NCBI GenBank assembly: GCA_015680905.1
Contig: CM027378.1
Span: 88,255,501-88,319,500 of the forward strand
Reading direction: 5' to 3'
Origin: Coptis chinensis
Lineage: Eukaryota > Streptophyta > Magnoliopsida > Ranunculales > Ranunculaceae
Length of the DNA: 64,000 bases
Shown: positions 1 through 12,639 of the stretch, piece by piece
Layout: each line of letters starts with the position of its first letter
How positions within the stretch are numbered: position 1 is the stretch's first letter
Program-made: the position numbers and the translations under genes
The notes under the pieces: generated by a model
The model's input: only the letters and a program-made list of their open reading frames with translations
Databases searched by the model: none
Told to the model about the DNA's origin: nothing

Positions 1-399
1 AGCCTGAACACTTTAGAACGTCTCGACGAGGTCCTTGAGCTATAACTTTCAGGGTGTTTGAAAGTTTGTTACTGGTAGCTGCTGCCTCCTCATTAACCTG
101 ATTATCCAAGTTATCCAAGAATCTTAGTCGAATTTAGCAAAGTTGTATTAGATGTAAAATAATTTCAGATAATCTTACCCTTTGACAAATCCAATAAATG
201 AATGTGCGAGTGTGCTCATCTTGATACCATTTGGCTGACTTACGAGGATAAGTAAGATTTAGGTGTTCCATATGCTTCCTATCAAGTTAGGAAAAAAGCT
301 TGGTCACCATTATCTGTCTAGGTGAAATAAGGAAAAACAAAATTCTATACTAACGCGACTCGATATAAGGTTGAGCGTCATTAGTGTTTGCCAAAACAC

Positions 400-3060
400 A
401 TTGATGAAACTTGCTCCCAAGTCTTCTCGTCGACTTCAACAACATTCATACCACCAAGAGGCTTTCCATAAGAAATTGTATTTTCTTTCTCCGTATCATT
501 AGTATCCATGTTTCTAACTGATGGGACTCCCACTGCATTCACTCCAGATAAATACTCGCTAAGAAACTCAACAGCTTCTTCAAGGATATAATTTTCAGCA
601 ATGCATCATACGGGCGATTTTGATTCCGCCGCGTAACCCTTTTAGTATTTTCATGAACCTAATATTCAAAAAGTGACAAAAGAAGATAAAATAAAAACAA
701 ACAAACAATCAAATTGATGAAGCTTTTTACTGAATTATTGAAAGTAGTTAATTCAATTTTTTGTGTACTTGCCTCTCAAATGGATACATCCAACGAAAAG
801 AATACCGCCCACAAAGCTCAACCTCCCTTATAAGATGAGCAGGATAGATGCACCATGATGTCAAAGAACGATGGTGGAAAGTACATTTCCAGTAGACATA
901 AAGTGAGGACCAAATTGTCTTGAATTTCCTTTAATTTGGACACATCCACTACTTTGGTGCAAAGAGAGTTGAAAAAAGAAACACAACCGAGTGATGGTAT
1001 ACCTCACGTGCTTTGGCAACACCGATCGTGACGCCCGGGGAAGAAGTTGTCTTTGCATCAATATGTGACAGTCATGAGACTTGAGACCATACACTTTTAA
1101 ATCTTGCATCGACACGCAATGTCTAAAATGTGAAGAATATCCATCGGCACTTTGAGTTCACGCAACGTGTTGCATCTTTATTTCTTTCTCAGGCTCTAGA
1201 TAACGTATGACATGCTGGTGGAAGATAAGTCCTATTTCCCCTTTTCTCTGGTGCTAGTTCCTTCCTCATGTCCATTTCTAAGAGGTCTAGGTGACTTTTG
1301 AGGTCATCTTTTGTCTTGTACTTAATGTTAAGTAGTGTGCCGATGATGCTATCACAAATATTTTTCTCAATATGCATGACATCCAAATTGTGTCGCACAA
1401 GCAAGAATTCCCAATATTCAAGCTCAAAAAAATATGGATCTCTTCTTCCAATAATTACCACTTTCATTCTCATCAGAAGTGCTAGGCTGCTTCTCTCGTG
1501 TTTGTGACTCTTCATTGGATGCCTTTGACTTCTTTCTTGATCTTTTTGGCTTTGGAATCACCAGCTTTGGTTTCCCCCATCTAACCTTCATCCCTTTGAG
1601 CTTCTCTGAAATCACCTCTCCAGTTAACGGGTCCGGATGTGATCTTAACTCTTGCTAACCATTAAATGCCTTCCTTTGCCTTCGATATCGATGATTTTTT
1701 GGAAGGAACTTTCTATGGGACTGATATATGTTTTATTCGAAAGTGTTTCAATCTTGTAGAATCAGTTTTCTCACCGCATATTGGACAAGCAAGATATCCC
1801 TTGACACTACACCCCTAAATTTCCAAAGAGCAGGAAAATCATTGATCGTCCACAGTAGAACAACCCTTAATGTAAAAGATTCTTGCTTGTAGGCATCATA
1901 AACCTCCACACCAGGATTCCAAAGAGCCTGTAAATCTTCAATTAAAGGTCTAAGGTAAACATCAATATCATTACCAGTTGTCCGGGGACTGATATCAACA
2001 TTGTCGAAGATCAAAATTTTCTCTTCATACATAACCATGGCGGAAGATTGTAAGTGATCAACATAACCGGCCAGCAACTATGCCTAGAGCTGAGATGACT
2101 ATGTGGATTGATCCCATCTGTCGAAAGAGCAAGTCGCAGATTTCTTGAATCTTCAGCGAACTCTGGCCACCTTTTATCAACCTCTTTCCATGCTGGAGAA
2201 TCTGTTGGATGACACATTTGACCATTAACTTCTACTCTTCTATCTGCATGCCATACCAAATCCTTTAATGTCTGAGCGGATTGAAACATCTTTGCAAACC
2301 TTGGGAGAGGCGGAAAGTACCACAAAACTTTCGCAGGCGCTTTACCCTTCTTTTCTTGATATCTCGACGTTCCACAAGTTGGACAACTAGTTAAATCCTT
2401 GTACTCATCTCCTCTGTAAAGTATGCAATCATTGGGACATGCATGTATTTTTTGAACTTCCATTCCAAACGTAGACAAAATATTTCTAGCTTTGGTCATG
2501 GATTGTGGCACTTCGTTATTATCCGGCAACATTTTTCCCAACACCTTCAATAGCTTGGTAAAACTCGTGTTCGACCACCCACTCTTCGGGCTTTCAAGTT
2601 GAACAATTCCACAAGGGATGATAACTTTGTATAGCTTTTGCAACCTTTGTACAAAGGTTTCTCAAAGATCTTCAAGCAATTTACAAAGCTTTTTCGATTC
2701 CCCTGTGAAGCTCTCATATGCATCATTAACCATTCTAACCGTGTCCCCAAAATCACATGGGGTTTCCATATCAAAGTCTTGACATGGAGGTTCATGCTTG
2801 TTGACACCGGGACTTTCCACTGTGAGGCTTTTCCCCATGCCATATCCACGTTTTTGTAACTTTTTTCAAAACCAACATGAAACAGATGATCCCTAATATC
2901 GTCCAAACTCGATGCAAGTGGTTCCCACAATTAAGGCATGGGCATCTTATGAAATTAAGATTGTGCGGGCCTGCATGCTCTCCACATTTTATAAAATACT
3001 TGACCCTTCCTCAAATTCATCATCGGACAAGATATCCATAGACATCCAAGGCTTATCCAT
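400..3060 (-). pseudogene. TNP2-family CACTA transposase (TNPD-like), broken
   Basis: The likely start ATG is at 3060 (MDKPWMSMDIL), which matches the N-terminal transposase-associated domain. The TNP2 core follows in pieces at about 2930-2547, 2643-2011 and 2077-1748, with NDIDVYLRPLIEDL and VVLLWTINDFPA, then at 1515-1189 with RHNLDVMHIEKNICD. A DUF4218-like part lies at about 850-400 (RWMYPFER, then CIAENYILEEAVEFLSEYL). Frame changes and stops separate the pieces, so no full protein can be made. The family catalyses CACTA excision and insertion. The sequence is less well kept than the second CACTA transposase at 17.6-21.3 kb. Confidence 0.8.
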
Positions 3061-4303
3061 ACTCAATGTCGAAATTCAATACACAAGTACTACATACACA
3101 TGGAAAAAAATGTGATTAAGCAAGATAAAATCACACAATTCATAGATTTTGGCTCAATCGGTGGTTGAAGCAAATAAAAACATGCAATATAACCTTGTAC
3201 TAATCAACCTAAGGTGCCAAAAGTGTAAGCGTGGGAATGGATTTAGGCGTATGAATGGGGAAATTCCTACTTTCCTTACATGTGCCCGCCCACCCACCTA
3301 GATACTTGGTAGAATAAAATGAAATAGCTAAGTGTAGCATTAAGATTAGGGTCTTGATATCAGAAATTCCTAGATCATAATATTCAAGACTACCTAACTT
3401 TGCAAAAGACACACACACAAATCAACAAATTGAAAGCTAGTAATCTTTTACCGTTGAGTGTTTATCTATTTGTCGACCAAATCATCCACGATCGACGCGT
3501 TCACTGCCCAATATATCAATCAACAATAAGCAAACTTGCAAACTAATAGTAAAACAACAGGCATAAGAGCTTCTAAAATCAGTTTATGTAATGAGAACGA
3601 TCTCCATCTCTTACTCATTCGATCAAACACCTTAAGCCACTAAAATACCGCCCACCGCTCGGCGGATTCGACTCTTTACTTGTCAACTTATCATAATACA
3701 CCTGAAAGGAAAAACTTTTCCAAAGAAGAGTGGGAAACTTTCACAAGAGACTCAACCCGAAAAAGCATTGGAAGAGCTGGTCTCTTCTCCGACTTCAACA
3801 AATGGGGTAGCGAATCTTTGAAAGGATCACCCTAGCACCACCCGAAAACCGGGGTTAAAAAACGCTCAAGGTGGCTCCCATGGTTTTAAGCGGTTAGGTC
3901 TCTTTTGGAAACGCTAAAAAATGCTTGAATTGATCTCCAACTTTTCCACTGGATACCTATCCCGATCTTTGATGTCATATTTAAGGTGAGTTCAAATTAC
4001 GAGAATCGTGCAAAATTTTCAATTTCTTTGTGTAATTTGAGTTCATTGGTTGGGTTGTAGTGTACATGTACACACTCTGATGGATATCTAAGCTGTTTCA
4101 ACCCAAGTGACTGTAACTCCGTGATATCTAGCCTCATCGAACAAATACAGAGTTTCCTTTTACACTAAAATCCCCAAATTTTGCAAAGAAAAATTGCAAT
4201 TTCTTATTTTTTTTGTGAACCCTATCAACAGCTACCAATGATATAAAGCAAAAACAATTACTTTACAGCCAAAATTGAATTTAAATAGAGCAAAAAACAA
4301 TAC
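3061..4303. other. CACTA-1 leader intron / non-coding interior
   Basis: No supported gene. On the minus strand it lies between a possible leader donor at 4304 and the transposase start at 3060, so it may be the first intron. I see no conserved protein in any frame. Confidence 0.4.
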
Positions 4304-4520
4304 CTGATAGCCGAAATTTAGGAAAGCTGTAGAATAAAATCACTACTATTCTGCTGCTTTACTGGTGACGATAAGAGACCGATAGAAGTTGAAGAAGAAC
4401 ACTAGTGGACGATAGAAGTTGAAGAAAAAAGAGAGACCGAGAGAAGTTTAGAGAGTCCGAAGTTAGCGGTTTAGAGAGTTTGGAAGTTGAAAAGACTAAG
4501 TTTGAGCCGAGGCGGTTTTG
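4304..4520 (-). promoter_or_regulatory. probable untranslated 5' leader exon of CACTA-1
   Basis: On the minus strand this stretch is pyrimidine-rich and has no long reading frame. It ends in CTATCAG|GTATTG, a good splice donor with exon end at 4304. It sits between the subterminal repeats and the transposase start at 3060. This is the usual place of the leader exon in CACTA elements. Partial internal repeats (GATAGAAGTTGAAGAA) occur at 4381-4430. The transcription start is inferred only. Confidence 0.35.
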
Positions 4521-4599
4521 GCCCTACTTTCTAATATTAATTTTTCGCGGGGTTTTGGTAGACCGACTTTGTCCACGGTATGCTTATTTTTTGCAGACA

Positions 4600-4850
4600 T
4601 TAGCCACCTTTTTGTTCACATCGTAAGGGTATATGAACATCAAAATACAAATTAGGTGATATTGGTTTGTTCCGTGGTATATGACATACTATAAACCAAC
4701 TGTTTTTCACGAGACTAGTGGCTTTTGCTTGTACCCCAAATTAGAAAAGTTTTTTCTTACCATGGCATATGCCTATTAGCCACTTGTTATTAGAGAAACA
4801 GTTGGTATATGCTTTGACCCACCGTGGCTAACGAGCATTTATGTAGTAGA
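4600..4850. repeat. CACTA-1 subterminal repeats
   Basis: Short motifs TTAGCCAC / GTGGCTAA and variants of CATGGCATATGCC / CCGTGGTATATGAC recur in both orientations close to the element end. In CACTA elements such arrays bind the TNPA-type protein. The function here is inferred from position. Confidence 0.45.
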
Positions 4851-4852
4851 AT

Positions 4853-5663
4853 TAGTTCAATGCGGTTGCATCCATTTCTGATTTCTCGTTAATTATTCTT
4901 TGTGGTTAGTTCAATATATTTACATCCAATTTCCAATTTTACATTAATTGTCCTTTGAAGTCGGGTTCAATGCATTTACATCCAGTTTTTATTTTTCCGT
5001 TAATTATTACTCATGAAATTAGTTTAATGCATTTGCATCCAGTTTTCGATTTATCGTTTATTATTTGATAAGGTTGCATTTGCATATAGTTTCTGATTTC
5101 CAAGTAATTATTGTTTGAGGTTAGTTCAATGAATTTGCATCTAGTTTCCGATTTCCCGTTAATTATTTCTTGAGTTTAGTTCAATGCATTTGCATCCAGT
5201 TTATTTTTTGAGATTAGTTCAGTGTAGTTGCATCCGGTTTTTGATTTCCTGTTAATTATTCTTTAAGATTAGTTCCATGCATTTGCATCCTGTTTTCAAT
5301 TTATAATTAATTTTTCTTTAAGGTTAGTTCAATATAGTTACATCTAGTTTCTGATTTCCCGTTAATTTAATCTTTGAAGGTTAGTTCAATGCATCTGCAT
5401 CCAATTTCCGATTTTTCAACAATTATTTTTATGTTAGTTTGATGTATTTGCATCCAAGTTTTGATTTTCAGTTAATTATTCTTTGATGTTAGTTTAATGC
5501 AGTTGTATCCATATTCCAATTTTCTATTAATTACTTTTTAAGATTAGTTTAATGTTTGCATTTGTATCCAGTTTTTTATTTCCCGTTAAATATTATTTGA
5601 GGTTTATTCGATGCATTTACATCCAGTGTTTGGTTCCCCATTAATTGTTCTTTGTCATTAGTT
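4853..5663. repeat. ~55-bp minisatellite, about 15 degenerate copies
   Basis: The unit is approximately GTTAGTTCAATGCATTTGCA, followed by TCCAGTTTCYGATTTCCCGT and TAATTATTCTTTGAG. The phrase AGTTCAATGCATTTGCATCC or a close variant starts near 4854, 4908, 4966, 5021, 5125, 5178, 5216, 5271, 5326, 5383, 5435, 5490, 5546 and 5604. Spacing is mostly 52-58 bp, with one short unit at 5178-5216. The copies differ by about 10-25% by eye, so the array is old. It starts at, or within a few bases of, the CACTA-1 end. Confidence 0.9.
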
Positions 5664-5901
5664 TCATTAAGTATTATATATATTTTAAAATATTTGTCAT
5701 TATTGCTTTGTCGTTATTTTATTTATTTTTTTCCATTTTATATTATATATTTTGTGATGTTATTTTTGTATATTTTAATTTTCCACATGTAATTTGTTTT
5801 GGTTTGATATATAATTTAATTTTATGTATTTAATTTGTTTTTGTTTGGTATATAATTTATTTAAGCCCAACGTCCACTTTAACTAAATCTCGTTATTCCA
5901 C

Positions 5902-5904
<3 letters not shown>

Positions 5905-5954
<50 letters not shown>
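5905..5954. repeat. (AT)n microsatellite
   Basis: An uninterrupted AT dinucleotide run of about 50 bp. No coding content. Confidence 0.97.
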
Positions 5955-5956
<2 letters not shown>

Positions 5957-7500
5957 AAGAAATTACATTATTGTGTTGAAAAATTATAAATGCATAAATT
6001 TAATTGGAATACGTCGTAATTATTGTGTCTAGAATTGTGATTTTTGGAATCTTTAACTAAGAATAAATGTCTAAATCCCACAATGAATGACGCATCAAAT
6101 TGAAAAGGTTTTAGAAAAATTGTTTTCGGTGAAAACTATTGTTTTTAGCAATTTAGTTTTTTGTCTCATTTTTTTTTTTTTTTTTTTTGTAATTAGCTAT
6201 ATTGTTAAGAAAAAGTTTGAGACTCTGTAAAACTCTAGATGAGATTGTTTTTTCGTAATTAGCTATAGTGTTTAGGAAAAGTTAGAGACTCTGTGAAACT
6301 CTAGATGGGATTGTTTCCTTATTTATATCATATTTTTTTTATAATTAGTAATAGAGTTTAGAAAAAACTGGAGTCTTTGTGAGTACTCCAAAAAATAGAT
6401 TGGTGAGGGTACAGCTGTAATATATATTTAAAAATAAAGATAAATATTTGTTTCCTATTTTATCTCCTATTTTTTCTTAATTAGCTATGACACGTGGACA
6501 CTCTAGAAACGCTTCTTCAATTGAAAAGGGTAGAGCTATAATATATACTAGATTTTGGACTCGGGCATACATACGATCTCTATTAAATATTTTGTGTGTC
6601 GAAAAGGCTTTACAAAATATCTCACAAATTTTCGAATCATAATATATTTTTATTGAAAATAAATCGAAATACATTAATGAACAGCGATTATGGTGCATAA
6701 GTACTTGAAAACTAAAGGATCAAATTGAGATAGCTTCTTCACTTTGTGGTTTAGGATATTAATCTGTAATTTTCAAATTGAATTATCTTAAACTCGATCT
6801 AACTTGTATAATAGTTTTTTTAGATTTATGGTGATTTAGTGGTAAATCATCACCGCTCGGCTTACGCACAAATTTGTACAAATTACTAAAACATGAATAT
6901 CTATCAAATCACTAAAACAAATTGATTGTTTTATCCTATCCTCAAATAATACACTACTCCCACTTGAAAAGATTTATCACATGAACGTGTTCTACGATGA
7001 ATTGATGAATACAAAAAAAAAATCTCTTTTAAGAAAATGCGTTCACCTACTTAAAATACTCTCCCAAATATTTTCTCTTTTTCTATGTGATTGTTTGTAT
7101 ACATGCAAAATATACTTATTCAATTCCAATATGAATAACAGAGAAGATCATGTCGTTATAAATGTATTGTTTATAAATGAAATTAGTTAAGTATACTTAA
7201 GGTTTTGCTTACCAAGTGCCAAATACAATTTTACTTTTGAGTTCATTTGTGTTTCCCGATGATATCCGAATACAAAATCTAAATTGTTGTAGTCAACAAA
7301 TTTCAGGTATATATATGAAAGGGTTGTGTGAATAACATTTTGAGTGTTCTAATTCGGTATATCTTACATAATCCTTAGAGAATGTGGAGAACCATTGGAA
7401 GCTGATTTTACACCTTATAATAAGTTATTAACTGGAAAATATGTAGTGTTTTTGAGACCACGTTAAGGATATATTCGAAATAAGTCGGTGTTTTATCATA
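5955..7500. other. AT-rich intergenic DNA with a 66-bp tandem repeat
   Basis: No gene is supported. Around 6190-6380 a unit TAATTAGCTATA...GAGACTCTGTRAAACTCTAGATG occurs at 6190 and 6256 (66-bp period), with a weaker third copy near 6342. A poly-T tract lies at about 6171-6188. The short open frames here have no recognisable domain and follow AT-rich composition. Confidence 0.6.
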
Positions 7501-7501
7501 G

Positions 7502-7765
7502 ACACTAAAAGTGTATGATTTGTAATAGGGAATTAGCTTCTACAAATCACCTATTTTTTTAGCAATTTTTTTTATTTGATCAAATATATAAGAATTGGAA
7601 TACTAAAAGTGTTTGATTCATAATAAGTTACTTTCTACAAATCACCTATTTTTTAGCAATTTTTTTTTATTTGATAAAATATATAAAAATTGAAAATTAA
7701 CTCAAACTCTCCAAATATAAGAATTGAAAATTAACTCAAACTCTCCAAATATAAGAATTAGAAAT
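7502..7765. repeat. two short tandem duplications (~100 bp and 34 bp periods)
   Basis: CACTAAAAGTGTATGATT... through CTACAAATCACCTATTTTTT and AGCAATTTTTTTTATTTG occurs at 7502 and again near 7602. Directly after it, GAAAATTAACTCAAACTCTC with CAAATATAAGAATT is repeated with a 34-bp period (about 7690 and 7724). Confidence 0.8.
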
Positions 7766-7924
7766 ACAGTCAAACTTTATAAAGAGATTATATGTATGTG
7801 GGATTATAGGCTATTAGAAAAGACTATCTTTCATATTAGAGGGACATATAAGAGAGAGAAAATGATAACTCTCATATTAGAGTGCCACATAGGAGAGAGA
7901 AAATCCTCCATTGGAAGTCTCTGC

Positions 7925-7928
<4 letters not shown>

Positions 7929-7977
<49 letters not shown>
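7929..7977. repeat. (AT)n microsatellite
   Basis: About 49 bp of uninterrupted TA dinucleotide. It sits at the end of an open frame that is therefore spurious. Confidence 0.97.
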
Positions 7978-7980
<3 letters not shown>

Positions 7981-8060
7981 ATAACCCGATAAGAAATTGA
8001 AACCCGGATTGGAACCAACTTAATTAATAGGTATAGATCCGAGTTTTCTTTAAAAAAAAA

Positions 8061-8082
8061 ACAACAACAACAACAACAACAA
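8061..8082. repeat. (CAA)n microsatellite
   Basis: An A-run followed by about seven ACA/CAA triplets. Confidence 0.9.
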
Positions 8083-9115
8083 TTAAATAGAAACCATTAA
8101 AAATATAACTGAAATCGGTAAAAACCGAACTGAAACCGACCCATAAACACCGTACCCCTACAAATACAAATGGGGCGATTTGAATTTGTATATAAATATT
8201 TGAAAGAATAGGTCAATTTTTTTGTTTTTTATTTTATTTATTTGTAATTTAGAATAGACCAAGTGGATGCCAAAATCATGAGTTCAAAGTTGAAACAATA
8301 AAAATTAAAAAGTGATTTTTACAAATTTGGCTCAATCAATTTAAACCTGAAGAAAAAAGTTTAAGCATGAAGAAGAAGAATCCTAGTAGAACTACTAGTC
8401 TGAAATTCTGACTCTGACTTCGATCATCCTTCTAAACACGAATATCCATACAACCCGTTTGGGTAGACAGGCCCACAACAATTAGCCCTCTTCCAGACTT
8501 CCAGATGCGGGATAGCCGTATAGAATGAGATGATAATTGGGGAAAATAAAGTGGCATGAGTTTGGGTACGATGGTAGTCTGAGCCTCTGAAGGGCAAAAC
8601 TTGTGTAAAAGTCAAAATTCACCAATATCACGTTTTTCGACCTACTATGCGACTGTTTGGATAATGACACTCAGGGGTCAGGGGTGTGTCTTGATGTGTA
8701 TCAATGAGTATCAGTTGTTTATAAAAAAATAATAATCTAAATCGATTATTGCATAGTGGGCGAAAATGCTCATATGTGATTTCAGGAGGCCACGTCAGTA
8801 ATATTTTCACTTAAGGACACATTTTTAATTACTATCTAGGACATGTTCATCGGTTATTACATATAAGTCCTCAATCCCAGATAATTCAGTCGTAGGATTC
8901 TCTCGAGATCGTGCAGATGATTTCAAGGTACATAAAACAATTAGACGCCACTTTAAAAAAGGATTCGTGATAAAACTACGAGTCATAGAAACACAAAATT
9001 GATTCTAAAACTAAAAATCCTTCTAGTCCTTCAAAGTTTAAGCTATGAATCCTAGAACAACAAAAACCTTCTAATAGTCCATAAAATAAAAACACCCAAA
9101 AGACCAAATTCCCAC
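8083..9115. other. intergenic, nothing recognised
   Basis: Both strands were read. Short frames at 8424-8810 on the minus strand show no domain, and no repeat structure was seen. Confidence 0.5.
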
Positions 9116-9295
9116 GAGTTCTCAACCGCCAAGATTGAAGAACTCACGGTTGACTAAGAAAGAACCAATTTAATCGACCAATTGTCTATTCTTTAATTTT
9201 TTGGGGAGTTCTCAACCGCCAAGATTGAAGAACTCACGATTGACGAAGAAAGAAGCAATTTAATCACTCCATTGTCTATTCTTTAATTTTTGGGG
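9116..9295. repeat. 90-bp tandem duplication
   Basis: GAGTTCTCAACCGCCAAGAT begins at 9116 and again at 9206. The two 90-bp copies differ at only a few positions (for example GACTAAG versus GACGAAG, CGACC versus CACTCC), so the duplication is recent. Confidence 0.92.
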
Positions 9296-9419
9296 TTTTG
9301 AAATCTATTCAATCCAAACATTACTCTGGGTAACTCTTTTTTTTTTTTTTTTTATTATTTTGCTTAAAAGTTTTAACGGTCTGCAAACTTAGGTATATTT
9401 ATGACTTGGGTATTGAAAG

Positions 9420-10345
9420 TATGTGAACATTGATGAGAGTCATGGGAAGAATCTGTTTTACTATTTTATTGCTTCTGAGAGGAACCCATCCAAGGACCCT
9501 GTTGTTCTATGGCTCAATGGTGGACCTGGGTGTTCTAGCTTCGATGGCTTCGTGTATGAGCACGGTATTGGTTTCACTTAATTAGCACTCTGATTGATAT
9601 GACTTAAATTTTCCTGTTCCAAACATTTAATATGTTATATGTACTATGTAGAAGTTGTTTAGTTAGTTGTTGAAACAATTGATAGGAAACTGCCTTATCC
9701 AAAATGTTTGGTGCAATGGGAGATTTATTTACGCCATTTCATCAACCTAGAATCTACTAAATCATTGCTTAAGTGGCTTACTGATGGTTTGATACACTCC
9801 TGTTTGCCCATTATGTTTGGGGGGTGAGGTATGGTCTATGACTCTATGGGGAAGTGAATTAGTGTAATGGCACCTCCCAATATGAAATTCGTATCTTTCT
9901 ATTGTTTTTGCATATACAAATGCCTTCTTAATTTCTTGTGGTCTTCCACATAGTGTCTAATTTTATATGTAATACGCTTGAATTGACTTGAATGTTTTTG
10001 GGAAGGAGGCATATCAATATCTCTGCTGCATTTTGGCAGGTCCGTTCAATTTTCAAGCAGGAAAGACTAGTGGAAGCCTGCCCCAACTGCATCTTAATCC
10101 ATACAGCTGGTCCAAAGTTAAAATACTTGAAAGCGAATATATAATCTTGGAATAATTGTTGCTTACAGCCATTGTTATTAGGTTAACTTTTTGTTCCTTG
10201 TGTACTTTTATTTTGAATTCGTGTTTCCAATATTATCTATCCGGATTCTCCTGGCGGTGTTGGATTGTCTTACTCAAAATCAAGATGATTACTATAATTG
10301 GGGACATTAAGACTGCCTCGATGCTCATAACGTTTCTCCTCAAGG
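9420..10345 (+). pseudogene. serine carboxypeptidase-like (S10 family) gene fragment
   Basis: Three exons can be read. Exon A (9420-9564) gives [16 protein letters not shown] and the family hallmark [18 protein letters not shown], ending at donor CACG|GTATTG. Exon B (10040-10116) follows acceptor TTTTGGCAG and gives GPFNFQAGKTSGSLPQLHLN then PYSWSK. Exon C (about 10223-10345) gives VSNIIYPDSPGGVGLSYS, then in a shifted frame TIIGDIKTASMLITFLLK, ending at donor AAG|GTACTA. The residues around the oxyanion hole are present. The exon with the catalytic GESYAG serine, the other catalytic residues and the N-terminal signal peptide are absent. Exon C has no AG acceptor before it and a frameshift after SYSK. 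This is a dead fragment of a secreted or vacuolar peptidase/acyltransferase gene, closest by eye to the SCPL20 type. Confidence 0.85.
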
Positions 10346-10950
10346 TACTACACAAACTTGAAAGAATGATTCATTCATGGTTTTGGATTCGATAGGAGCC
10401 CGGCCTCATACATTTCTTCCTTTTAATGTAGAATACACACCACACGCTTTGGTGTCTTCGTTTCTATTAAGGTGATTAAATTAGTGATTATGTATTTATT
10501 AAGTAGACTTGATTATCAATAAATTATAGTAAGATAAACATTAACTGGTATCTAGTAGTTATCCAGATAGATCAGTGAATGCCAATCTTTAAGTGAAGTG
10601 AATGATCTTAACATTTTAACATTAAGTTATATGAATTGAGAGTGCTTTGTACTAAGAACGATAAATTAAAGGGTCAATTTTTGTTATGATTGTTACTATT
10701 TGAATTTTTTTCTCCTCCATTGGTTTATTACTTAGATTTGTTGATGATTAGTGTTAAGTGACCATATAAATGAGAAGCAAGCAACTTCAAATATAATATA
10801 GGATTTGACACCCTTACATTGTCAAGGCCCATATAATATAAGTTATACCATATATTGTTCTTCACTAGAAGAATATAATCCCATACCCTATTGTCAGTAT
10901 AAGCGCATTTGGTAATCCCGCATCCCTTGCTCTCAGTGTTTCTTCTTCTC
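10346..10950. other. intergenic between the SCPL fragment and CACTA-2
   Basis: No further carboxypeptidase exon was found here. A minus-strand frame at 10728-10952 has no recognisable domain. Confidence 0.5.
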
Positions 10951-10953
10951 AAT

Positions 10954-11530
10954 CAGTTTTCCAACAGAAAGGCTCAATTGCAACGCCATCTGGTGTCGCT
11001 ATAAGTACGAAAAAGTGCTGCCAATGATCAATGGCAACGCCAATGTAGGCGTCACAAAGGCGCTGCAAAAAATTGGGTCACAAAAGCTAAATGAAGACGC
11101 AACAATTGGCGTCGCAAAAGCTTGAAGGTTATTGCAACGCCTTGTCCCATTGCTATTACTTTATTAGCGTTGCTAAAGTATTTTGCCAAACTAAAATGAT
11201 TTTTAAAATATTTAAACTATTTGCAGCGATTGGCGTTGCAAAATGTTCTTTTAGTTTTGCACTGCTAAGCGTTGCAAAAAAGGGTTACTTTTAGTTGCAC
11301 CCTCGCATCACAAAAAGCAAAGCATTAGCTACGGGTTTTTGTCACAAAAGCTTTAAACCATTAGCTGCGCCAAGGGCGTTGCCAAAAGTGTGTTTTTAGC
11401 TGCCCCTTGGTCTTTGTCGCAAAAGGTTTAAACCATTACCTGCGCCAAAGGCGTTGCCAAAAGTGTGTTTTTAGCTATCCTGCTAGTGGTTTTAGCCGCA
11501 CCAAATGTATGCTCGGCGTTGCAAATGGGT
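10954..11530. repeat. CACTA-2 3' subterminal repeat region
   Basis: Dense motifs such as GGCGTTGCAAAA, GGCGTCGCAAAAG, TTGCAACGCC and GCGTTGCCAAAAGTG recur in both orientations over about 570 bp. A larger ~80-bp unit (CTTTAAACCATTAGCTGCGC with CAAGGGCGTTGCC) is repeated near 11350 and 11430. This is the expected binding region for the element's TNPA-like protein. Confidence 0.8.
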
Positions 11531-12639
11531 TTACTCATATATATAATAGGTATTACGTATTATTTTGAATCATTTCAATTTATATAAACCTGCCCAATAC
11601 AATTTATGATTAAACTAAAAACACCGATCAAATGTATTCATTCACAATAAATTATAGCAAATATATTTCATTAATTAAGATCATCCAAAATCATTATTTG
11701 AGCATCCATACAATTAGTCTCTTCGAATATACTGAATTACAAAATCTTCAAAGCCATCAACTAAATAATATTAGTTCTTCAAAAAAATAAGATTTTGGCC
11801 AAATTCCCATAATTTGCCGATTCGAACAACATCTACCCAAGTTTTCTTTATCAATATACCGCCAACCAATCTGCCAATCTGATACAAACAACAAATTGGA
11901 AAAGAAAAGAGACATTAGTAAGTATAATTATCCAAATTAAAATAAAATTGAAGCTAAAATGCAAGTAATCAATGCATGGGAAATATTTTTATGTGGTCAA
12001 ACTAGGGTCCCATTGGATATAGGACATGCCTGTGAGACATACATTATCAGTTGTACTTTGTTGTTGCTTCCTTCCAAAGTAGCTGCAAGTACTACTTTTG
12101 GATATATATACGCAGAGAAACAAAAAAAACCAGCATCACATAATGGAGCTACTATACCCACTTTGCAATATCTCTTGGCAGAAACCCAAGTTGAATATAA
12201 TATGGTCCACAAAACAATGCATTACATTTAATTAAAGAGCAATGCTTGATACCCTGGTAAATTATGGTAAGTGATGATGACAAAATGCAAAGGCGATCGG
12301 GCCGATGGATCGCCCTGTGGTTCTGCATTTCGCCATGTATCAAGCATTTTGTGCCGGGTTTGTTTGTCTTGAACTTAAAAATCACAATAACTTAGACATA
12401 TTCTCAAAAAAGAGCAAGGCATAGTAGGTAAATCCGTAAGATTTTTTCCCAGAGTGGATAAAAGTGCATTTTCCTAGATCATTCTTCCTTAAATTGTACC
12501 AGAAGACCAGCATACATAGTATTCAACCATTAGACACTTGAGATATTACTTTCAAAGAACAGGCAGCTGTTACTATTAATTTACCATATTTTGTTGGATT
12601 GGACATCGATACATCAAAAGAATAATTTCCACCAAGAAA
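11531..12639. other. CACTA-2 interior, no gene recognised
   Basis: An open frame at 11959-12231 (+) has no recognisable motif and is judged chance. A small inverted repeat, GGCGATCGGGCCGATGGATC followed by GCC, lies at 12292-12314. Confidence 0.4.

Larger units (their letters stand above)
1..4850 (-). mobile_element. CACTA (En/Spm) DNA transposon, decayed, 5' part
   Basis: The minus strand codes in order for a transposase-associated domain, a TNP2-type transposase core and a DUF4218 module, the usual gene order of plant CACTA elements. The element's 5' end lies near 4850, where the plus strand reads ...TTATGTAGTAG; its complement starts CTACTACATAAATG, a decayed form of a CACTA terminus. Inside that end (4600-4850) the motif TTAGCCAC and its complement recur, as expected of subterminal transposase-binding repeats. 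The 3' end lies left of the window. The terminal base and the target duplication could not be fixed. Confidence 0.75.

Noticed and set aside
5645..7978. Small open frames in AT-rich DNA
   Set aside because: Hydrophobic low-complexity translations (Ile/Tyr/Phe runs) explained by base composition and the AT microsatellites.
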